Shown here piece by piece: positions 48,920-60,543 of a stretch of DNA of 64,000 bases (positions within the stretch are counted from its first letter, which is position 1; each line of letters begins with the position of its first letter). A model generated the notes under the pieces. That model saw only the letters and a list, made by a program, of their open reading frames with translations. It was not told where the DNA came from and did not search any database. The translations under genes and the position numbers were made by a program. Origin of the DNA: Acytostelium subglobosum LB1 (Eukaryota; Evosea; Eumycetozoa; Acytosteliales; Acytosteliaceae); contig NW_012236502.1 in the NCBI RefSeq assembly GCF_000787575.1, positions 310,001 to 374,000 of the forward strand, read 5' to 3'.

Positions 48920-50243
48920 AGTGAGATCACAACAGCACAAATGGAGCGAGACAGTCAGCTATCCATTATTACCATCAAGCAGATGCTACAGGAATATCAT
49001 CTAATTGTATCAAACTATTTCACCATACTCATTATGATCATTGCGGAGGAGCAACAGCAGCCACAATCCACCAACAATGGCTTGCGTAGAGTATCTGATA
49101 TGCTCAACATTTCCCTGTCACTCAACCAAACAATGGCGTTGTCATTCAGCAGTGTACTGAAAGTGATCAAGCAAAAGGAATCTTTGATGAAGAACATTCT
49201 GTCCAATGAAATATGGGAGAATAGTATGTTGACACGATGATTGTTGGCTCACATCTAATAAGCTACTAACACCATAGAGTGAATAATAGGGACTCCAAAG
49301 AGGATAATACTCAATAGAACCAAAAAGACATCTCTTCAAACTTTCCTTTCCTCAAACAATCACATAATCGACTCGATCAACAATGTTGTCAATCCTTCAT
49401 TGGCCAGGATCAACAGTAGACTGTCTAGCTTGGACAAGAGTAGAAGTACTGACACCAATAATGAAGGTGGCGACGACGACGATAGTCTGGACGACACATG
49501 GTTGGATTTGGTAGCACTGGATGATGTTGCTGCTGACTCCCTCTCAATTGGCAATGAGCTGGCCAATGCTATCAAACATTGGGAGATGGCAAAAAGAGCA
49601 CTTATTAGAGTGATACATTCGATACCTCTGGATAAGAGTATGAAAGCTCTCAATATTACTGAACAAGAAGCATTGCAGAGGATCCAAACTCTATTGGAAT
49701 CGTTAAAGGCCAACTCATCTCATGATGAGGAATACAATGATCACACAGAGCAGCCTGATTCCACTGATCGATCAATCAGCGATGAATTGTTGGCCACGAC
49801 ACAGCTGCAAGACGAATATACCTTTGAGGCATATACAGGTCCATTGGAGGAGAGTCCGTCTATAGCATTGGAGTCACAACCAATTCTGGACGTATGTCCT
49901 GAGGATGGCGCACATTCAGGACCACCCCAACCTCCACCACCCCCACCCCCACTGCCAATGCCCAACCAACCAAGACTCCATCCGCCACCAAAAAGGACCG
50001 TCTATGATCCACTCTATGACCAAATCCAAGAGAAGAAGAAGAAAAAGGCGACATCCATTCGTTCAGAGGCTGCCTCGATTGTAAGTTTTCGGTCAAAGCG
50101 ATTGGAATAACAAGTATTGACATGCTGTCTACAACCACTACTTCCACTAGATTCCAGAGAAGGTTGTGATCAACGAACTAAAGACTGTGCTTGATATGAT
50201 CACCATTAATAAGCAATCAAAGAAGGGATCGAACACTCAATAA
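47643..50243 (+). CDS. Vezatin-like membrane-hairpin protein
   Basis: Exons 47643-47709, 47785-48541, 48619-49223, 49290-50080 and 50151-50243 give 770 residues. Two adjacent hydrophobic helices at about residues 175-215 (ILPICLSILLAFTIFIL and ILFTLLAFLLPFLTHLSL) form a hairpin. They are followed by SIQYIREVELVSKGYRL, which resembles the IQETEVIxRGF block after the hairpin of vezatin and the fungal Inp2 myosin receptor. Coiled-coil segments follow, with a run of 25 Asp. The C-terminal region has a PPPPPPPLP proline stretch that could bind profilin, SH3 or WW partners. In animals vezatin links myosin VII to junctions; in yeast Inp2 links myosin V to peroxisomes. The role here is inferred as a membrane receptor for a myosin. 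Confidence 0.6.
48845..48919 (+). repeat. Perfect (GAT)25 triplet run encoding polyAsp
   Basis: 25 uninterrupted GAT codons inside the vezatin-like gene. Length variation between strains is likely. Confidence 0.95.
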
Positions 50244-50287
50244 AGAGTGGTCAATTATTAAGGTGGATGTACGGCAATCATCTCTCT

Positions 50288-51716
50288 CTAATTTATGGCA
50301 GTGGTTCCAAGATCGTTAAGCATTAGTCTTGTGACTGATGTCTTGATGTGGTGCTCATTCAATATTGTTGTCATGGTATTTATGACCTTTTGGTAAGAGT
50401 CTAGTTTTGTTGGATAAAGTGATGGTCAGTTAGTGTAGTAATCATAATTGTACATCAACAAACTATATATATATATACCTTGGTCATATATAAAGTCCAA
50501 GTCTTCATATCCACAGTCAAAGAGGACCAGTGGTGTCTCTGATGCCATCTCGTATTGAGGCTTGCTTATTCCCTTTGACAGATCCAGGAGATCAGATATG
50601 ATCTAGTAGTAGTAATAGTAGTGAGAGATTAGCAAGAGATGTAAACAACAAGTTTTGAATAGAGAACACTTACTGTGACTGGATACTTCTTTTGACCGAC
50701 AAGGAATAACATTGCCATCATACATCTGATTTGATGCCAAAGGAAGGCATATCCGCTGATTGTTGCAACATACAATTCACTAGTAACATCAATGCAATAA
50801 CATTCATTTGTTAGAATATCGTATTAGTGTGTAACAAATATCTGACACTTACGAGGACAGAGTACCATCGGCATTCCTCATTGGTTCAATTTCGAATGAG
50901 AGTATCACTCTGATGAATGACTTTACACTCTCTATGTCCATCTAGTTATATGATAATTAACATTGTGTTAGGAGATGAGATTATCTCTTGAATTGAATTG
51001 AATGGTCCTCCAGTCTTTACCTTGCAAAAGTTTCGATAGTCGTACTCTCCAATGTAGAGCTTGCTGGCTTGACTCATCAGTCCAAGGTCCAGATTTGAGG
51101 GGCTGAAGAAGTACTTGTATGTTCGATACAGTGTGCTAAAGCGGGCGTTAAAGTGGAAAGGCACAGGAGTCCAAGCCAGCACGCGGATGTGAGCTGGCAA
51201 TACTCCATTCAGCATCTTGACGTATGGGAATTCCTCGGATGGTTTCTTGTTCTTTTGCTGGTTTGATCGTCTCCTTGCTAGATCTTCCTCATCCAGACAC
51301 AATGGAGGTATAACTCCTACACCGTCAACCATATTGGATCGTACATAGAGTGAAATCACTTGTCCATATGCTGAAACACCCTTGTCAGTCCTTCCTGATC
51401 TGTTTAGATCATTAGTGAACAACCGTCCTCTGTCAGTTACTTTGAATCCCTGAAGGACTACTGTAAGCAGATAATTACTTTGAGTAGTTGCAGGTCTTGA
51501 TATCATTGATCAAGCAAGTCTTTTGAAGTGCTCTGAAAAGATGGCCTTCAATAGTGTCCTCTGTGCATACTTGAGCAGCAAATCCATGATAGTCCCATCC
51601 AAGATATGCCACCTTTAAAGCAATATACCTCCGATAGCATTTGTCAAGATCCAATTCGTTTGCCTTTCTCTTCTTATCTTTGGTCTTTGGTGGAGGTTGT
51701 GACTTTGTGTTTATAG

Positions 51717-51760
<44 letters not shown>

Positions 51761-51816
51761 AGGATAATATCAATCAGAGTGTCCTTGTCTAATGATTGTA
51801 ATTGAAGTGCGTCCAT
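50288..51816 (-). CDS. pus3: tRNA pseudouridine synthase 3 (Pus3/Deg1, TruA family)
   Basis: Six exons (51816-51479, 51399-51021, 50941-50853, 50779-50674, 50602-50479, 50400-50288) give 382 residues. A polyQ stretch of 13 lies in the N terminus. The TruA fold begins with YIALKVAYLGWDYHGFA. The catalytic loop SGRTDKGVSAYGQVISL (nucleophile Asp in RTDKG) is split by the first intron, and joining across 51478-51400 restores it. Later blocks are FHFNARFSTLYRTYKYFF and the closing SGYAFLWHQIRCMMAMLF. Pus3 modifies U38/U39 in the tRNA anticodon arm. It is convergent with the vezatin-like gene, 44 bp away. Confidence 0.93.
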
Positions 51817-51955
51817 TATTGTATTTAGATTGTCACCAGCTGTTTGTTGAATAAATGAAAGTCGTTAGCCAAAGATATGGTGTGATTGACGTTTTTTTGA
51901 GATTATTCGTCGCCAGATTATTATTACAACAATACAAATAATAATATTAATAACA

Positions 51956-53288
51956 ATGATTCGATCGATACTGTCAAGCAGTGGCTGCCTCAATAGAGGC
52001 AGAAGTTCTTTATTTAATATCATTGGCTTCTCACATCAATCATCATCATCATCACCTGTCAGATATATGTCAATCTTGTCAAAGAGAGGTGCTGGTGGCA
52101 TGACAATGGGTGGACAATCTCCAATCACTCTCAAACCATCATCTCGTGCAAGAAAAGACTCGTTGTTCAAGAAGTCTATATCATCGAAGGAGCAGAAGAG
52201 GCAGCAAGAAAATGACGACATTGAGGATGATAATCAACAGTTGTTGTTGTCAGAGAACTTGCAACGTCAAGAGTCAGAGCTTAGTGGAAAATCACCTACA
52301 GTTCCAAAGTCAGCTGTGGAACAGCACAAGGATAAAGAAGGCGAGCAATTGAGCCTAATGGACTCGACAATGCAAACAATGATTGGCAACACAGAGAATG
52401 AGGAACTAATGTACAGACTAATGATTGATGGTAAGTAGCTTTGGTGGTGCTGACTATATCCAATGTATATATGAGCTGATTCTAAACAAAACATCGTCAT
52501 CCATTGTCTCGATAAGAACTCAATACCGAAAGAAAGCATGACGAACGTATACATGAGCTGATAGTAGAGCTTCCAGAGTGGCAAGATTATAACAACGAAG
52601 TACTTAGGACTCTAAGACAGATAGAGATTGAGTATGTTTGAGTGACAAGATAGAGTCATTATTTGGTGATGGATGTATACTGACTGACCATTATAATCAT
52701 CGTTAAAGTTTCCATGCATATCAAGGACCGTCTTCGTGGATATCCTACGACCATTTTGAACAGAGGAGAATAAGAGAGGTTGAAGATATAAGGAGGAAAC
52801 ACTACAAACGAGTTTCAAATGCTGTAGAGGAGCGTATGAAATTGTTTGACAAAGAGATGGACAACGACTGGCGAAACGATATCGATGAGTTCATGGCAGA
52901 GCATAACTTGACAGAGCAAGAGTTGAGAAACGATCCAGAGTTTGCCCCAATATTCAGAACATTCGATGGCAACCAGGAAGGAGAAGTAGACGAGTTTGAC
53001 CAAGATGAGATCAACGAGAAGCTGGACGAATTGGCACATGACAAGGACGAGTTTGACATGGAGCTTGGCGAGGCTTTGGGCGACGAGAGTCACCTACTTG
53101 AAGCCTCAGACATCCCAGAGGAAGCCAGAGTATTGTTCCACAAGGTGACCAAGACTCAATATAAGCGCAAAGACCTAAAGATGGAACATGAGTTCTCAAT
53201 GGAGCCAACAGGGTTGAAATCAAAGTCAGCCAGTCGGGATGATGGTGATTTCAACCTTAAAGATATATTGAACAACATGGATAAATAA
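51956..53288 (+). CDS. Unrecognised protein with probable mitochondrial presequence
   Basis: Exons 51956-52430, 52517-52631 and 52709-53288 give 389 residues. The N terminus ([20 protein letters not shown]) is Arg/Ser-rich without acids, as in mitochondrial targeting sequences. The middle is hydrophilic with Gln/Asp runs. The second half is acidic and mostly helical ([34 protein letters not shown]) and ends [13 protein letters not shown]. Both introns use AAG acceptors. No known domain was identified. It could be a mitoribosome-associated or assembly factor, but nothing in the sequence proves this. Confidence 0.65.
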
Positions 53289-53442
53289 ATTAGGTCGTAG
53301 CTACGACAAGTCCAATCAGTATCAAGAGTGCCCAGTCAGCAAGCACAACGTCGTGTGGGTGTGTATGTTTTTATCCCTTCATCAGCAATCTCGCAGTTCA
53401 TTCATCGTCACAGTTCAATCACACATAACAAATACTATAACA

Positions 53443-54283
<841 letters not shown>

Positions 54284-54487
54284 TCACTGATGGTCGTAGT
54301 AACCAATTGTACTATTCCCACTGTTGGAATGATTCCATTATCTTAGAAAGTTTACAAAGTTTTATATAAATTAAATTAATTAATTTCAGATATTTCGCTT
54401 TCAAGAGGACATGACCTTTTTGAACAACAACAAGATTTTCATTCTTCAACAAAAGAAGGAGTGATAAATAGATATACAACCAAAAAA

Positions 54488-57135
54488 ATGGCATCAAAGT
54501 CACAAGATCAATCGCCAATACCTAACAATATCATAAAGAACTTAACTGACAAGAATAATGACAGAAGAAAGAATGGAGCACAAGAGATCGAACAACTTGT
54601 TAGAGACCTAAATGCTAACAACGACGAAACAAGCATCAAGTCAATAATCAGAGTTTTGTCGCACGACTTTACTGATTCAACACAGGGCCACAACAAAAAG
54701 GGTGGACTCATTGGCCTTGCCTCTGTGGCCATCGGACTTGGCCAAGATACCACAACCGTGTACATCCAGGATCTCATACCACCTGTCCTCAGGTGCTTCA
54801 TCGATCATGACAGTCGCGTGCGTTTCTATGCCTGTGAGTCTCTATTCAACATTGCCAAGGTCGTCAGGAATAGAATCCTTCTGTTCTTCAATGAGATCTT
54901 TGATGCTCTTTGCAAACTATCTGCTGATCCCGATCCTCAGGTCAAGAATGGTGCTCAGCTCTTTGATAGACTTCTCAAGGACATAGTAACGGAGAGCCAA
55001 ACATTTGACATTGATAAGTAAGTGGAGCTCAAAGATTTACCCGTTTAATTAACTTTCGTTTTATTGACATCTTCATTATTATCTACGTTACAGGTTCATA
55101 CCATTGTTAAGAGAGAGGATCTATGTAATTAATCCTTTTTGCAGACAGTTTATTGTTGGATGGATCATCGTTCTCGATAGTGTACCTAATATTGACATGT
55201 TGGTTCATCTTCCAAAGTTCTTGGATGGTCTCTTCAAGATGTTGAGGGATCAAAACAAAGAGATCAGGTATGATGATGACTATGCTGTTGTTCATAGTGC
55301 TTGTCAGACCATTACAACTAACCACCCGCCACACATATAACATTAGGATCGAAGCAGACAAGTCGTTGTCAGAGTTTTTGAGAGAGTTGCAGACAGCAAA
55401 CGATGTTGACTATGGAAACATGGTAAAGATTGTTGTTCCCCACTGTGGATCAACTGATGAGTTCACCAGGTTGAGAGCACTGGCTTGGATCAACGAGTTC
55501 ATTATTGTGGGAAGGGAGAAGCTTCTCCCTTTCAGTCCACACATCCTGAGTGGCATCTTACCAAACCTCTCTCATCAGCTCAACGATATTGAGAACATTG
55601 CTACAAACTCAATGTCTCTTCTTCACAAGTTGGTCATGCAAACAAATCAGACAATTCCAATCAAGTAAGTTCTCAGGCATTGAGCATCATGGGTTGTCAA
55701 CCATATGGTTACTAAACATATACTGCTACATAGAGAGTTCCTACATATCACTACCCAACATCTTTCAAGCAATGCTGTTCAATCTCGAATATCATCACTC
55801 AAATGGATATTGATGCTTCACACAAAGCTTCCCACAGATATATCTCCTTACTTAAGTGACCTATTCCCGCTTTTGCTCAAGACACTTTCCGATCCATCAG
55901 ATGATGTATGTAGACAATGGTGGATTATTCATCCTTTATTGCCACGACTACTACTAACACTTCAATTTGTCCCGTTCAAATACAGGTTGTAGCATTGGAC
56001 CTAGAGGTGATTGCAAAGATAGCCTCTGACAACACCTTGTTATTTGACCGTTTAATGCAGAATTTGATCCAGCTGTTCCACTCTGATCCCATACTTCTAA
56101 AGTCAAGGGGCAGCTTTATCATCAGACAACTCTGTTTGTTCTTGAATGCCGAGCTCATTTTCCGACGTCTCTCACTCATCCTCACCAATGAAGCCGATCC
56201 TGACTTTGCCAGTGTCATGGTGCAAACACTCAATCTCATCCTTCTTACATCTGACGAGTGCATCGACATCAGAAGAGACCTTCGTACACTAGCATCACCA
56301 GCAAGCAGGGATCTGTTCTCCACGCTCTACAAGTCATGGGCTCACAGTCCTGCTTCACTCCTTAGTCTNTATGTATGCTATGTCAGGTCTATGTACATGC
56401 ATGTGATCTATTGGCCAAATTGTAAGTCTCTTCTAGTTGGTTCAATGACGTTTGTTGTTGTGATTGTCACTAATACAGTACTCCAAAACCACATAGTGCC
56501 GAGATCGAAATAACAGTCAACTTCCTAATGGAGATGGACAGACTAATTCAACTCTTAGAGTCACCAAGATTCATGTGTAAGTCTCAGTGACAATTTTAAT
56601 TATGTTTTGCCAATTGGCGGATGTTTCTAACAATATTATAATACTGTAGCACTTAGACTCCAACTGTTAGAGCCAGAGAGATACCCTTCACTTTTCAAGT
56701 TGCTCTATGGTATTCTAATGATCCTTCCACAGAGCTCTGCGTTTGAAACTTTGAAGAACCGTCTGACTTGCATCTCATCACTGGGAGTACTTCAACTGGT
56801 TCCAAAGAGGTAATCTTAGTCACACTTTGTTAATTAATAGTATTTGGACAAATATTAACTAATCATTCTTAATATTAACTAATCATAGGGAAAAGCAAGA
56901 TGGCAACAATGTTGCAAACTTTCCAGAACTCAGGGATATTGATTTCAATGGACTCTTGGTCCATTTCAAACAAGTACACGACAGACATGAGCAATTTATT
57001 AGGAAGAATCAACAACAGCAACAACAAAACCAAACATCATCAACATCTTCTGGTGATATGACTACCAAGTCACACGATAACCAGATATCTACCGGCTTGC
57101 CTCAAGCACCATCGACAACTTCTACAACTAGATAA
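54488..57135 (+). CDS. vac14: VAC14, scaffold of the PI(3,5)P2 kinase complex (assembly ambiguity inside)
   Basis: Eight exons (54488-55017, 55094-55267, 55347-55664, 55734-55905, 55986-56421, 56479-56576, 56650-56809, 56889-57135) give about 710 residues. HEAT-repeat blocks match VAC14: [53 protein letters not shown], and near the end [18 protein letters not shown] and [23 protein letters not shown]14 holds PIKfyve and Fig4 on endolysosomes. An undetermined base at 56369 coincides with a frame change: the family-like peptide [14 protein letters not shown] continues in another register just after it. The total exon length is two bases over a multiple of three. This looks like a sequence error and not a real lesion. 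Confidence 0.88.
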
Positions 57136-57164
57136 TAAATTCTTCACTAAATAGATTGATGGTG

Positions 57165-59190
57165 TCATTTATTCACTTTATTTGACCGAGAGATAAAGGG
57201 TGTTGATGGTTCATACTTATAGAGTGAATGGTCGATTGATCGCTCAAGGGATGGTCTAAGAAAGTTCTTCCACGCTGCTGGTGTCGCTACCTTGCTCTTT
57301 GTTGTTTCCAATTCATTATAAAGTTTCCAATCGTCATCAGTCATATGGATATGGCTTGTGTCTTGTTGGCTTGTGCTCGTGCTAGCAGTCTGGGGAACTT
57401 CATTTGGTTCCTGTCGGTTGCCATTTGGTGTGGAAACTGGCGTTGATGATGTAGTATTCTTTCCATTTTGGTCGGACTTAATAATATTGCGGTGGTTGGT
57501 AGTACTATTGACCAACTTTGAAATATCCATCAGCTTCTTCTCTAGGTACTCAAACCTGTTCTCAAGTAGGGTATGGTCCCGACCAAATGATTGTGATCTT
57601 GGTTGTTGTTGTTGTTGTGTTGGATGTTTGTTATTATTACGTGGTGGAGCTGGTCTGAACGTTTGTTGATGCTGGTAGTGTGATGATTCAGGAGTGAAAG
57701 TCTTTGATGTTGCAGAGTTGCTTGATGGTAGCTCTGTTCTAGAGGAAGATAGTTGGTTTGTACCTTCTGTAGCCATTTCAGACACTAATGGATTCCATCT
57801 GACTTTCCTTTTCTCTTTTGATCTTGAAGGTGTTGTAGTAGATGATGTTCTGGACAATGTGTTGGGAAGAGTTGATTGGACGGACTTTTTGTGTTGAGAG
57901 CTTGTATGTGTTGAACTATCGAGAAGTGAGGAAATGTTGTGTGAGCCAGAACCAATGGATTGTGGACAATCCTCATCAAAGAATATTGGGTATCTTATCG
58001 TTGAGCCTTGTTGTGATGTCATATGATCATAGAGTGAACTTGAGTTGGAGTTGCTTGGTGTAGACTCCATGTACTTCTTTGGTGTCTCAATGATAAGTGG
58101 TGATTGGTTGTCCTGCTTTGGTAGGTAATGAGTTATCAAGTGAAAGAGAGAGAAAGAGAGAGAGTTTGACAATACCTTGTAGATTATCTGAGTTGGAGTG
58201 GAGGGTTGCTCACCCTCACCATGCAATGATATCTGTTGTATTTTGGGCATTGAACCTTCAATGGAGTGAATCGATAGCAAGGCCGTGAACCAACCACTTG
58301 ATGATGGTGAGAATGATATATGGCTCTCAAACTCCTGCCATGGTAGTATTACAATTGGAAACTCTATGTTTGATGGAATAGTAAAGGGTTGATGAGAGTC
58401 TGGTTGTACAATAGCTGCTGTCTGTGTGCTATTGATTAAAAATTTCTGTTGTTGTAGCTGTTGTTGATCGGAGTCATTTGAAAGACTTTTGTGAAGATAA
58501 AGGTTTGTTGAAGAGGAGGTAGAAGAGGAGGACAACGATGAGTTGGTAGAGTTGTTAAGGCTCTTTGTGTGTTGGAGAACCAAGTTTGTTATGAGTATCG
58601 ACTTTGAGTCACAGTTTACCACTGTATGTTTGATCGTATGTAATGTTAGTAAGCGATCAGTTTGAAGTTGATGTCTGTTGATGTTACATGTGAACCTGAC
58701 AGTCCTCTTTCTGCCTACGTGTATACGATGAAAGTCAATTCCTCCAATCATGACAATACCCATTGTAGTTGGGCTTGTCACCTCATTCATTGTAATCAAT
58801 ATGTTTAATGTTGTATCTGTTATTTATCTTGTAATTGCTCTTAATGAAAAAGTTATCTTCAAAAAGGCGCTCGACGATGTTCAAGGTGAATTTATTACTT
58901 ACAGTATCTGTGAGTCCATCTTCCATCACCAAACTTCCTCTCAATTGGTTGAATATGTCCAGGTTGACGAGGGTGAGTACTTCCTCATCTTCTCCAGATA
59001 CTCCAGTGATGGCACGCGGATTATCGGACTCGAAGAAACATCAGTTTGTCCGACTGTGAACTTTGACGCCAGATCTTGTACGGTAGCTTGGTGGCGAATG
59101 TGTGCTAGAGGATCAGACGCATTTGCTCGTAGGTCCTGCGAGAGGTAGTTGGTGAGCTGCTCATACTCCTGCTTGATTGAGTGGTCCACC
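57165..59190 (-). CDS. ASH-domain protein, SPD-2/CEP192-like; 5' end unresolved
   Basis: The secure part is the last exon (58816-57165, about 549 residues). It contains VMIGGIDFHRIHVGRKRTV and, at about residue 190, SGWFTALLSIHS, ending in ISLHGEGE, a beta-sandwich pattern of ASPM-SPD-2-Hydin domains. Low-complexity Ser/Thr/Gln regions and a coiled coil (LLENRFEYLEKKLMDISKLV) follow, with a WKNFLRPSLERS block at the end. An in-frame 60-nt stretch near 58117-58176 (GTATTG to AAAG, pyrimidine-rich) may be an intron. Upstream, frames at 58939-58899 (EGSLVMEDGLTDTV) and about 59190-59002 (IKQEYEQLTNYLSQDLR) probably belong to the gene, but I found no start. A centrosomal role is inferred from the family only. 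Confidence 0.5.
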
Positions 59191-59304
59191 ACAGAACAAC
59201 AACCACAACCACAACAACAACAACAACAACAACAACATGATGGCCAACGCCTACAACTACTACCCACAAATGTCTTATGATCAGCAGTATAACAACAATG
59301 ACTA
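58817..59304. other. Region with coding-like frames on both strands
   Basis: On the minus strand two overlapping frames both look coding. On the plus strand a CAA tract (59194-59236) read as AAC codons runs into MMANAYNYYPQMSYDQQY and a stop, a typical Asn/Tyr-rich dictyostelid C terminus with a good CCACCACAG acceptor in front at 59194. No upstream exon for the plus frame was found. The two readings cannot both be exons of ordinary genes. Confidence 0.4.
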
Positions 59305-59636
59305 ACACTTCTAAGTGCGATGCCTTGGATATAACAACCAATCACATCAATGCCACACATGTCCCTCGAGAGTACACATTCGAAGGAACGATCTCTGGTG
59401 AAGTAGGATCAGAATGCCCAGATGGCACCAAGCTCAAACTACTGGACGACATCGAGAATGACATTCGTGTCGTCATCAATGCCAAACACATTGCCGTCAG
59501 CAAGTTGTCAACCAGCAAGCCGATCTGCCTCATGGATCTGAATCCATCAATCGATATCATACCCAATGGATGGGGTGCCGCACTACTTGTTCTATTGCGT
59601 CTTGGTCTCCTCTCATATGCGCGGCGTGCAACATAA
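59298..59636 (+). CDS. Hypothetical protein (112 aa), possible fragment
   Basis: Starts MTNTSKCDALDITTNH and ends LLSYARRAT. Codon use is balanced (ATC, GTC, CTG, AAC) as in neighbouring genes, which supports coding. The region VGSECPDGTKLKLLDD and a hydrophobic patch ALLVLLRLGLL are the only features. No family was recognised. Its ATG overlaps the stop of the Asn-rich plus-strand frame just upstream. It may be a truncated gene next to the transposon neighbourhood. Confidence 0.4.
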   Translation: MTNTSKCDALDITTNHINATHVPREYTFEGTISGEVGSECPDGTKLKLLDDIENDIRVVINAKHIAVSKLSTSKPICLMDLNPSIDIIPNGWGAALLVLLRLGLLSYARRAT

Positions 59637-59792
59637 AATGGCAAGCAACCAACTTTTTCTCGGTAGGAGTTGGGCAATGACCGTGGGTCTCTGACATTTG
59701 TTGATGTTATCTATTTGTTATATCTATCTCTATACTCTCTCTCTAGTAGTATTGTAAATGTAATGATATTAATGGAACCCTTGAGGCAGGGG

Positions 59793-59808
59793 CTCTTATA
59801 TATAAGAG
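59793..59808. repeat. 16-bp perfect palindrome CTCTTATATATAAGAG
   Basis: A perfect inverted repeat between two 3' gene ends. It could form a small cruciform or be a chance AT palindrome. No function is assigned. Confidence 0.6.
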
Positions 59809-59830
59809 ACATCCGGAGGTAACATGTACT

Positions 59831-60445
59831 TTATTGTTGACTTTGCTCCTCAGTTGGTGGTGTTGACGTACTTTCATGAGTGCCATTGGTGACCTCCTCT
59901 TGCGTCTCAACTTCCGCTTCACGTTTGCGCTTGTGACAGAGTGCAACCAAAGCATCGCTCAATTGCTTCTCTAGTTGCTCGATCCTCTTAGTCTTCTCGT
60001 CCTCCTCTAGTATATTGCGTGTCCAGTTGATCTCGAAATCCTTTGGTTGGAGGGGATAGAGAAGATAATTATCCTCGAAATGAGAACGATCTTTCTCTGA
60101 ATAAACTCCTCCAAGATAGAGAAAATATTCATCTGGCGTGCACATCATTTGCATGGGTTTAGTTGGACCATCTCGGACCTTAGTTGCATCCACAATCTTA
60201 ATCCAGTTGTCTGCCCAAACCTTATACCGTTTGAACAAGATGACAAGACCTTTCTTACAGTCTGTAGTACATTCGTCATCCAAAAGAATATCCTTGTAAG
60301 CTTGTTGATCATCATGTGTTGAATAATCACGTTTAGGTCCAACACAAGCATAGGTCTTCTCTATGTCATGTTTCAAACGTAGACAGGATCTATGGCGTGA
60401 ACATAGATTATTTATATTTACTCCTAGATTTGTTATGGATGCCAT
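59831..60445 (-). CDS. Hypothetical protein (204 aa) with C-terminal coiled coil
   Basis: A single exon, MASITNLGVNINNLCS to EEQSQQ. The N half has several cysteines (SCLRLKHD, YACVGPKRD, DECTTDCKKG). The centre has WADNWIKIVDATKVRDGP and MCTPDEYFLYLGG, and residues about 150-180 form a heptad-like helix ending in HKRKRE, a possible nuclear signal. No family was recognised. It lies beside the piggyBac gene, same strand, but outside the candidate element end at 60544, so I do not treat it as part of the element. Confidence 0.55.
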   Translation of the reverse strand: MASITNLGVNINNLCSRHRSCLRLKHDIEKTYACVGPKRDYSTHDDQQAYKDILLDDECTTDCKKGLVILFKRYKVWADNWIKIVDATKVRDGPTKPMQMMCTPDEYFLYLGGVYSEKDRSHFEDNYLLYPLQPKDFEINWTRNILEEDEKTKRIEQLEKQLSDALVALCHKRKREAEVETQEEVTNGTHESTSTPPTEEQSQQ

Positions 60446-60543
60446 TGTTTGTTAGGAATCATGTAATAGAGAAAATGAACTCTTTGAGTGTTGTGTATTG
60501 GAAATCACTGTTCAGGTGGGTGATTTGGTGGGCTACAACTATT

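Noticed and set aside
51400-51506. Alternative start for Pus3 at 51506
   Set aside because: That frame runs through intron 1 and would drop the YIALKVAYLGWDYHGFA block; splicing restores the catalytic loop.
59793-59808. Palindrome as a transcription terminator
   Set aside because: Hairpin terminators are not used by the nuclear polymerase II genes here, and the sequence is a simple AT palindrome.
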